Assembly: GCA_964421005.1 (NCBI GenBank)
Contig: CAYQUV010000004.1
Coordinates: forward strand, 1-34,914
Origin: CAYQUV01 sp964421005
GTDB taxonomy: Bacteria > Patescibacteriota > Minisyncoccia > Minisyncoccales > CG1-02-41-26
Length of the DNA: 34,914 nucleotides
Reading direction: 5' to 3'
Under the pieces are notes generated by a model. The model was not told the origin of the DNA and ran no database searches. It saw nothing but the letters and a program-made list of their open reading frames with translations. The position numbers and the translations under genes are program-made. Below are positions 30,642-34,914 of the stretch, one piece after another. Every line of letters starts with the position of its first letter. Position 1 is the first letter of the stretch.

Positions 30642-30935
30642 ATGGCTGTTCCAAAAAAACATACAACTAAATCAAAAAGAGATAAAAAGAGGATGCATAT
30701 TTTTTTGAGACCTTCAACTCTGATTCCTTGTCCTCGTTGCGGTAAATTGAAGTTACCTCATACTGTTTGTAAAAATTGCGGCTATTACAAAGATATGGAA
30801 ATTTTAGATGTTTTGTCTAAATTAGAAAAGAAGGAAAGACAAAAAAGAGAAAAGGAAATCAAAGAAAAGGAGAAAGAAGAAACAAAAAAAGGAAAACCTT
30901 TGACTCTGGAAGAATTATCAAAGAAAAAGTTTTAA
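30642..30935 (+). CDS. rpmF: 50S ribosomal protein L32 with charged C-terminal tail
   Basis: A bL32 protein. The ATG at 30642 is chosen because MAVPKKHTTKSKRDKKR is the canonical start; a longer frame from TTG 30585 has no homologous content. The zinc ribbon has CPRC and CKNC. After the normal about 60 residues, a Lys/Glu-rich tail of about 35 residues (KKERQKREKEIKEKEKEET onward) brings the protein to 97. The start codon lies in a 16-bp tandem duplication: 30625-30640 and 30641-30656 differ at one base, so an earlier copy of the start reads TAGGGC instead of TATGGC. Confidence 0.93.
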   Translation: MAVPKKHTTKSKRDKKRMHIFLRPSTLIPCPRCGKLKLPHTVCKNCGYYKDMEILDVLSKLEKKERQKREKEIKEKEKEETKKGKPLTLEELSKKKF

Positions 30936-30944
30936 TTCAAAAAT

Positions 30945-31367
30945 ATGGCTTCAAGGCATTTAGCTCGTTCCATTGTTTTGCAATCGTTATTTGAATGGGA
31001 TTTTTACAAGAAGAAATCCGATTTTAAAAAAATTTTACAAAGAAATATAGAGAAATTCGGGGGTGGTTTTAATGAAGTTGAATTCGCCAAAACTTTAGCC
31101 GAAGGAGTAATAAAAAATATCGAAAAAATTGATAAGATTATTCAGCAGTCGGCCCCCGAAAGGCCAATAGAACAGCTCGGTTTGGTTGATAGAAATGTTT
31201 TGAGGATTGGTCTTTTTGAGTTATTATATGGAGATAAGAAAGAAGTTCCTCCGAAAGTTGCCATCAATGAAGCAATTGAATTGGGTAAGACGTTCGGAGG
31301 AGAGAACTCTGGAAAGTTTATTAATGGGGTATTGGGAACAGTTTATAAAGAATTGAGTTCAAAGTAA
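30945..31367 (+). CDS. nusB: Transcription antitermination protein NusB
   Basis: A 140-residue all-helical NusB, which with S10 (NusE) binds boxA of rRNA leaders and supports rRNA antitermination. The start SRHLARSIVLQSLFEWDF, the central APERPIEQLGLVDRNVLRIGLFELLY and the C-terminal PPKVAINEAIELGKTFGGENSGKFINGVLG are family blocks. It lies nine bases after rpmF and 20 before rnc, within a cluster of ribosome-biogenesis genes. Confidence 0.96.
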   Translation: MASRHLARSIVLQSLFEWDFYKKKSDFKKILQRNIEKFGGGFNEVEFAKTLAEGVIKNIEKIDKIIQQSAPERPIEQLGLVDRNVLRIGLFELLYGDKKEVPPKVAINEAIELGKTFGGENSGKFINGVLGTVYKELSSK

Positions 31368-31387
31368 TACGTTAAAGAAATATATTC

Positions 31388-32074
31388 ATGAAAGATTTTT
31401 CAAAACTTGAAAAGAGGTTAGGTGTTAATTTCAAAAATAAAGACCTTTTAATACAAGCATTTTGTCACCGCTCTTATTTAAATGAGAACCCAAGATTCGG
31501 ATTAGATAACAACGAAAGGTTGGAATTTTTGGGTGATGCCGTTCTGGAATTGATAGTCACAGATTATCTTTACAGAAATTATCAGAAGCCGGAAGGAGAA
31601 CTGACGGGCTGGAGAGCTGCTCTTGTTAATACTCAAAATTTGGCTAAAATTGCCAAAAAACTTGATTTTGAAAAATACCTGCTTTTAAGCAAAGGAGAAG
31701 AGAAAGATACAGGTAAAGCCCGTCAATATATTTTAGCCAATACCTTTGAAGCTTTTATCGGAGGTTTATATCTGGACAGGGGTTTAAAAGAAAGTTCTAA
31801 ATTTATTGAGAAACATTTACTTTCCGGATTGCCGAAATTATTGGAAAAGGGATTCTGGAAAGATGCTAAGTCCCAGTTTCAGGAAATAGCCCAGGAGAAA
31901 GTTAAACTTACTCCAACCTATAAGATTTTGAAAGAATGGGGGCCTGACCATGCCAAACATTTTATCACAGGTGTTTTCCTGGATGATACTCTGGTAGCAA
32001 AAGGTGAAGGTTCTTCAAAACGGGAAGCCGAAGAAAGGGCTGCTGAGAACGCATTAAAAGTTAAAAATTGGTGA
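31388..32074 (+). CDS. rnc: Ribonuclease III
   Basis: A 228-residue dsRNA endonuclease for rRNA and mRNA processing. The catalytic signature NERLEFLGDAVLELIVTDYLY carries the acidic metal ligands, and ANTFEAFIGGLYLDRG the second acidic cluster. The C-terminal double-stranded RNA-binding domain runs from about residue 155 (DAKSQFQEIAQEKVKLTPTY) through GEGSSKREAEERAAENAL. Length is typical. Stop codon TGA follows a TGG Trp codon, which supports standard decoding. Confidence 0.97.
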   Translation: MKDFSKLEKRLGVNFKNKDLLIQAFCHRSYLNENPRFGLDNNERLEFLGDAVLELIVTDYLYRNYQKPEGELTGWRAALVNTQNLAKIAKKLDFEKYLLLSKGEEKDTGKARQYILANTFEAFIGGLYLDRGLKESSKFIEKHLLSGLPKLLEKGFWKDAKSQFQEIAQEKVKLTPTYKILKEWGPDHAKHFITGVFLDDTLVAKGEGSSKREAEERAAENALKVKNW

Positions 32075-32142
32075 TAAAATAATAATATTTTAACAAATCT
32101 TGATAAATCCAAATCTTACTAAGGATTATCTTAATAAAACTT

Positions 32143-32724
32143 ATGTTAGTTATTCGCTTTTTAAGAACAGGTAAAAAAAATCAGCCATTTTTCAGAATTG
32201 TGGTCACCGACAAAAAGAATCCGCCCAGAGGCGGAAAGTTTTTGGAGATTTTAGGATTTTTCAATCCCTTGACCAAAGAAAAAAATCTGAAAAAAGAAAG
32301 AATAAATTATTGGCTTTCGGTTGGAGCGCAACCTTCTCCAAGAGTTCATAATTTGTTGGTTGAGGAAAAAATTATTACCGAGAAAAAAATAGACGTTCAT
32401 AAGAAACCCAAAAAAGAGGAAAAACCGGAAAAAGTTCCTGAAAAAGGAGTTGCCGGAGAAGAGAAGCAAACTTCCAAAGAAGATAAAACCCCCAAAGAAG
32501 ATAAGGCTTCTCAGGAAAAAGTTTCAGAAAAAGCGGTTTCAAAAGAAAGGCCAGAAGAAGGGAAGAAAGAAGTTGAAAAACCCGAAGAAGAGAAAAAGGA
32601 ACAACCAGAAACAAAAGAATCAAAAGAAGGATCTCGGGAAGAAGAAAAGTCTGAACAAAGGAAGCAACAGGTAGAAGAGAAAACAGAAAAGAAAGAGGAA
32701 GAACCGGAAAAAAAGAAGCAATAA
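32143..32724 (+). CDS. rpsP: 30S ribosomal protein S16 with long charged tail
   Basis: A bS16 protein whose first about 83 residues are canonical: MLVIRFLRTGKKNQPFFRIV, GGKFLEILGFFNPL, INYWLSVGAQPSPRVHNLL. About 110 further residues follow, made almost wholly of Lys and Glu with some Pro, Ser and Gln, and no hydrophobic core. S16 is normally 80-100 residues, so the tail more than doubles it. The frame is unbroken to a strong terminator, so the tail is real coding sequence. Internal repeats such as SKEDKTPKEDKASQEK suggest growth by slippage. Canonical downstream partners khpA and trmD follow after a 600-base interruption. Confidence 0.95.
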   Translation: MLVIRFLRTGKKNQPFFRIVVTDKKNPPRGGKFLEILGFFNPLTKEKNLKKERINYWLSVGAQPSPRVHNLLVEEKIITEKKIDVHKKPKKEEKPEKVPEKGVAGEEKQTSKEDKTPKEDKASQEKVSEKAVSKERPEEGKKEVEKPEEEKKEQPETKESKEGSREEEKSEQRKQQVEEKTEKKEEEPEKKKQ

Positions 32725-32745
32725 AGTTAAGAAATAAAAATTATA

Positions 32746-32778
32746 AAAAAAGAGTCACTTAATCAATGACTCTTTTTT
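32746..32778 (+). terminator. Intrinsic terminator of rpsP
   Basis: A 12-bp perfect stem pairs AAAAAAGAGTCA (32746-32757) with TGACTCTTTTTT (32767-32778) and includes the T-tract. Confidence 0.9.
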
Positions 32779-32818
32779 ATTTTAGAAATAACCTTTCATC
32801 TTTTCGTTTTCTTTCCTA

Positions 32819-32847
32819 TTGACAATTTGAATAATGTATGTTATAAT
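32819..32847 (+). promoter_or_regulatory. Perfect consensus promoter of the 66-aa ORF
   Basis: TTGACA (32819-32824), a 17-base spacer and TATAAT (32842-32847) with a TGn extension before it. This is the strongest promoter in the window by match. Confidence 0.92.
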
Positions 32848-32924
32848 GTTAACACAATTAAAAAGGGGGGTTCGTATCGCATAATCATAGAACAAAGTTT
32901 TAAAGTCAGATTGAGGGGGTAAAA

Positions 32925-33125
32925 ATGTCACATTCATCGAGACAATGTCAGGCCGCTATCAGGCAGATGGAACGGCGCAATAGACTGCTTGATAGAGGAG
33001 ATTTCTTCGGAGCACTTGGTGTTCGGCCTTGGCCGGTACAGGTGAGAGTTCAAGAGGAAATAGACCTTTCTCTCATTCAAACACCAGCAATACTTGCTGA
33101 CGGTGCCCGGATGTGGAAATTTTAA
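32925..33125 (+). CDS. Small hypothetical protein, 66 aa, autonomous cassette
   Basis: I do not recognise this protein. It is soluble, with no membrane segment, and begins MSHSSRQCQAAIRQMERRNR. It has many Arg and a single Lys, the reverse of the surrounding lysine-rich genes. G+C at 32941-33000 is 32 of 60. A perfect promoter, a GAGGGGGT Shine-Dalgarno and terminators on both sides make expression very likely. It splits the rpsP-khpA-trmD order, which suggests insertion of a self-contained unit. The leader of about 70 bases has a GGGGGG run but no clear fold. Confidence 0.7.
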   Translation: MSHSSRQCQAAIRQMERRNRLLDRGDFFGALGVRPWPVQVRVQEEIDLSLIQTPAILADGARMWKF

Positions 33126-33171
33126 CCTTCAGTATCAACAACCAAAATCATTTATATCAAAATCATTTATC

Positions 33172-33200
33172 AAAAGAGAGTCAATTGGCTCTCTTTTTTT
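33172..33200 (+). terminator. Intrinsic terminator of the 66-aa ORF
   Basis: AAAAGAGAGTC (33172-33182) pairs with GGCTCTCTTTT (33187-33197, one G-U) around AATT, followed by more T. Just upstream AAAATCATTTAT is directly repeated. Confidence 0.88.
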
Positions 33201-33240
33201 AATAAAATCTACAAAATTAATAAAAAATTTACACCCGGAG

Positions 33241-33268
33241 TTGACAAATTTTTGAAAATGAATAAAAT
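33241..33268 (+). promoter_or_regulatory. Promoter of khpA-trmD
   Basis: TTGACA (33241-33246) and TAAAAT (33263-33268) with a 16-base spacer. The predicted start near 33275 gives a 5' UTR of about 115 bases. Confidence 0.65.
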
Positions 33269-33283
33269 AAAAGAATATCATCG

Positions 33284-33350
33284 GTAGCTTTTTCTGATTT
33301 GCCGACTCTCTGATTTCTTGAGAGAGCGGATTGAAGAAAGGTCGGGCTAC
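33284..33350 (+). promoter_or_regulatory. Structured 5' UTR element with possible pseudoknot before khpA
   Basis: Three nested helices: GTAGC (33284-33288)/GCTAC (33346-33350), CCGAC (33302-33306)/GTCGG (33341-33345) and TCTCT (33307-33311)/AGAGA (33321-33325). The hairpin loop sequence TTTCTT (33314-33319) is complementary to AAGAAA (33334-33339) in the unpaired linker, allowing a six-base pseudoknot. I cannot match it to a known riboswitch or ribosomal leader. khpA starts 38 bases downstream. Confidence 0.45.
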
Positions 33351-33388
33351 TAGAAAATTTAAAGAAATAGAATAGAAAGATAAGAAAT

Positions 33389-33709
33389 ATGGCTAAAGAA
33401 TCTGATAAAGAATTTCTTGAATATGTAGTTAAAGCTTTGGTTGACCACCCTGACGATGTAAAGATTGACCGAAAAGTTGACGAAATGGGTGTTTTACTTA
33501 CCTTGAAAGTACACCCTGAGGATATGGGTCAAATCGTTGGGAAAGGTGGTTCAACAGCTAGAGCTATCAGAAGTCTTGTCCGAATTGTTGGCCTTAAAAA
33601 CCATGCTAGAGTCAATTTAAAGATTGAAGAGCCTGCTGGTGGCAAAGCTACATCGGGCAAGAAAGAAAAATCAAACGAGAAAGGAGATTTAGACAACCTT
33701 AATCTCTAA
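33389..33709 (+). CDS. khpA: KH-domain RNA-binding protein KhpA
   Basis: A 106-residue single-KH protein of the YlqC/KhpA family. The opening KEFLEYVVKALVDHPDDVKID and the KH core HPEDMGQIVGKGGSTARAIRSL, with the RNA-binding GxxG loop GKGG, are clear. A charged tail of about 25 residues extends past the usual about 80. Family members bind RNA with KhpB and influence cell division and ribosome assembly. Its position before trmD and after rpsP is the canonical one, but rimM, which usually sits between khpA and trmD, is missing. Confidence 0.92.
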   Translation: MAKESDKEFLEYVVKALVDHPDDVKIDRKVDEMGVLLTLKVHPEDMGQIVGKGGSTARAIRSLVRIVGLKNHARVNLKIEEPAGGKATSGKKEKSNEKGDLDNLNL

Positions 33710-33728
33710 AATCTCGATTGAATTTCCA

Positions 33729-33765
33729 GAAGACGGTGCTACTATGAAAGTAGTGCCGTTTTCTT
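33729..33765 (+). terminator. Intrinsic terminator after khpA
   Basis: ACGGTGCTACT (33733-33743) pairs with AGTAGTGCCGT (33749-33759) over 11 bp with two tandem G-U pairs. The stem can extend outward before a T-rich tail. Confidence 0.75.
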
Positions 33766-33791
33766 TATTTTAATATATTAATATTTTAGCT

Positions 33792-34469
33792 ATGTTAACA
33801 TTCAATATTATCACCGCTTTTCCGGAAATCTTTGATTTTTATCTTAATCAATCTATTTTAAAAAAAGCAAAAGAAAAGGGGATTATAAGGATAAAAATTC
33901 ATAATCTCAGGGATTTTTCCAAAGACTCTCGCAAAACCATTGACGACAAGCCTTTTGGCGGAGGCAGAGGGATGGTACTTAAAATTGAGCCGATATACAA
34001 AGCAGTTAAGGCAATTCAGAAATCAAAAACAAAAAGAAAAAAGTCAAAAGTAATTCTATTTACTCCACGGGGCAAAAAGTTCAACCAAAAAATAGCGGCA
34101 GATTTTTCAAAGTTAAATGAAATTATTTTAATCTGCGGTAGATACGAAGGAGTAGACGAGAGAGTGGTAAAATATCTTTGTGATGAAAAAATCTCAATAG
34201 GAGATTATGTTTTAATGGGAGGCGAACTGCCGGCTCTGGTGGTGATTGAAGCGGTGGCTAGATTAGTGCCCGGAGTAATTGGCAAATCAGAACTTCTAAA
34301 AGAGAGAATCACAAAAAAGAAAGGATTTTTAGAATATCCTCAATATACAAGACCAGAGATTTTTTCTCCCAAAGCGGGAGTAAAATGGAAAGTTCCAAAA
34401 GTTCTTTTATCGGGCAATCACAAAGAAATTGAAAAATGGAGAACTAAACATAGTAAAATTATTGAATAA
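33792..34469 (+). CDS. trmD: tRNA (guanine-N1)-methyltransferase TrmD
   Basis: A 225-residue SPOUT methyltransferase that makes m1G37 in tRNAs and prevents +1 frameshifting. The start NIITAFPEIFDFYLNQSILKKA, the segment IDDKPFGGGRGMVLK, and the trefoil-knot blocks ILICGRYEGVDERV and SIGDYVLMGGELPALVV are diagnostic. EYPQYTRPEIF and the final VLLSGNHKEIEKWR belong to the C-terminal tRNA-binding domain. rplS, normally next, is absent and tRNA genes follow. Confidence 0.97.
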   Translation: MLTFNIITAFPEIFDFYLNQSILKKAKEKGIIRIKIHNLRDFSKDSRKTIDDKPFGGGRGMVLKIEPIYKAVKAIQKSKTKRKKSKVILFTPRGKKFNQKIAADFSKLNEIILICGRYEGVDERVVKYLCDEKISIGDYVLMGGELPALVVIEAVARLVPGVIGKSELLKERITKKKGFLEYPQYTRPEIFSPKAGVKWKVPKVLLSGNHKEIEKWRTKHSKIIE

Positions 34470-34539
34470 ACTTTTAATTTTTGTTAAGATAATTTAAGTT
34501 TTCAGACAGGTTCTTTATAGTTTCTTTTTTGTTCTTTTC

Positions 34540-34623
34540 GGGTAGGTGCCAGAGTGGTCAAATGGACGAGACTGTAAATCTCGCGGCTTCTAGCCTTCGG
34601 GGGTTCGAATCCCTCCCTACCCA
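34540..34623 (+). tRNA. tRNA-Tyr (GTA)
   Basis: Acceptor GGGTAGG (34540-34546) pairs with CCTACCC (34616-34622), with discriminator A. The anticodon stem CGAGA/TCTCG encloses CTGTAAA with anticodon GTA at 34574-34576. A long variable arm, expected for bacterial tRNA-Tyr, is present. CCA is not encoded. Confidence 0.95.
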
Positions 34624-34625
34624 AT

Positions 34626-34699
34626 GCCAAGATAGCTCAGTTGGTTAGAGCACGTCATTGGTAATGACGAGGTCGTGGGTTCAATTCCCACTCTTGGCT
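34626..34699 (+). tRNA. tRNA-Thr (GGT)
   Basis: Acceptor GCCAAGA (34626-34632) pairs with TCTTGGC (34692-34698), with discriminator T. The anticodon stem CGTCA/TGACG encloses TTGGTAA with anticodon GGT at 34660-34662. T-arm GTGGG-TTCAATT-CCCAC. CCA is not encoded. Only two bases separate it from tRNA-Tyr. Confidence 0.95.
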
Positions 34700-34715
34700 T
34701 ATTTATTAAAAAACT

Positions 34716-34877
34716 ATGGCTAAAAAGAAAAAACCATATATAAAACTTCAGTGCCAGGAGTGTAAAAGAATTAATTATTATACGAAAAAATCAAGAGGGG
34801 TTGAGGAAAAGTTAGAATTGAAAAAATTCTGCAAATGGTGCAGGAAGCACACGGTGCACAAAGAGATGAAGAAATAA
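34716..34877 (+). CDS. rpmG: 50S ribosomal protein L33
   Basis: A 53-residue bL33 beginning MAKKKKPYIKLQCQECKRIN. Two CxxC pairs (CQEC and CKWC) form a zinc ribbon, the cysteine-bearing form of L33. YYTKKSRGVEEKLELKKFC and the ending HTVHKEMKK are typical. It lies 16 bases after tRNA-Thr. In many bacteria rpmG sits beside tRNA genes and secE; here secE lies 27 kb away, so the ancestral cluster is split. Confidence 0.93.
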   Translation: MAKKKKPYIKLQCQECKRINYYTKKSRGVEEKLELKKFCKWCRKHTVHKEMKK

Positions 34878-34883
34878 ATTTCA

Positions 34884-34914
34884 AGGGTCCGTAGTTCAAT
34901 TTGGCAGAACGTCG
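34884..34914 (+). tRNA. Partial tRNA, probably tRNA-Trp, cut by window end
   Basis: AGGGTCC followed by GTAGTTCAATTTGGCAGAAC matches the acceptor 5' strand and D-arm of a tRNA. The opening AGGG-CGTAGTTCAAT-type sequence and position after rpmG resemble tRNA-Trp. The anticodon lies beyond the window, so the identity is inferred. Confidence 0.7.

Noticed and set aside
1..34914. CRISPR arrays and insertion sequences
   Set aside because: No regularly spaced repeats and no transposase or IS-like ends were seen; repeats here are tandem or small inverted ones.

Overview
The window looks like a piece of a Patescibacteria (Candidate Phyla Radiation) chromosome, probably Parcubacteria-like. The coding strands are AT- and lysine-rich. 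Translation and DNA-replication genes are compact, and some have lost domains: PheT lacks its EMAP/OB tRNA-binding domain and ThrS lacks the TGS domain. None of the three complete tRNA genes encodes CCA. Typical ribosomal neighbours (rplA, rimM, rplS) are missing from their usual positions. TGA ends conserved genes such as thyX, rnhB and rnc, so the standard bacterial code applies. The lineage is inferred from these traits, not from a tree.

Layout. (1) 1-2.4 kb: tRNA-Asp, then a gene-poor accessory stretch. It holds a probable reverse-transcriptase tail remnant, a GC-rich DUF5701-like gene with its own promoter and perfect Shine-Dalgarno, a fragment of a PEP-synthase/PPDK N-terminal domain, and two candidate structured RNAs, each closed by a terminator. 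(2) 2.5-9.1 kb: pheS-pheT-gyrB, then secE-nusG-rplK. (3) 9.2-15.9 kb: dCMP deaminase, thyX and tmk, three steps of dTTP supply, with deoC, gatB, a class II aldolase and a small membrane protein. (4) 15.9-19.7 kb: leuA and cimA, preceded by what reads as a complete translation-coupled attenuator. It has a consensus promoter, a 46-codon leader peptide with a Leu/Ile block, and four segments that fold either as terminator or antiterminator. (5) 19.7-29.8 kb: a 15-bp minisatellite ORF, then a minus-strand block of miaA, miaB, a DUF5667 secreted protein (interrupted by a 100-N scaffold gap), thrS, dnaE and a beta-helix repeat protein. (6) 29.9-34.9 kb: rnhB-rpmF-nusB-rnc-rpsP, an autonomous small-ORF cassette, khpA (structured 5' UTR) and trmD, then tRNA-Tyr, tRNA-Thr, rpmG and the start of a probable tRNA-Trp.

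A pattern runs through the whole window. Housekeeping genes start at an ATG preceded by AT-rich sequence without Shine-Dalgarno. Six genes (the DUF5701-like gene, thyX, the 99-aa membrane protein, leuA, cimA and the 66-aa ORF) have AGGAGG-like sites and mostly higher G+C. The strongest candidate for undescribed biology is the Leu/Ile attenuator before leuA, followed by the structured RNA at 1635-2025.
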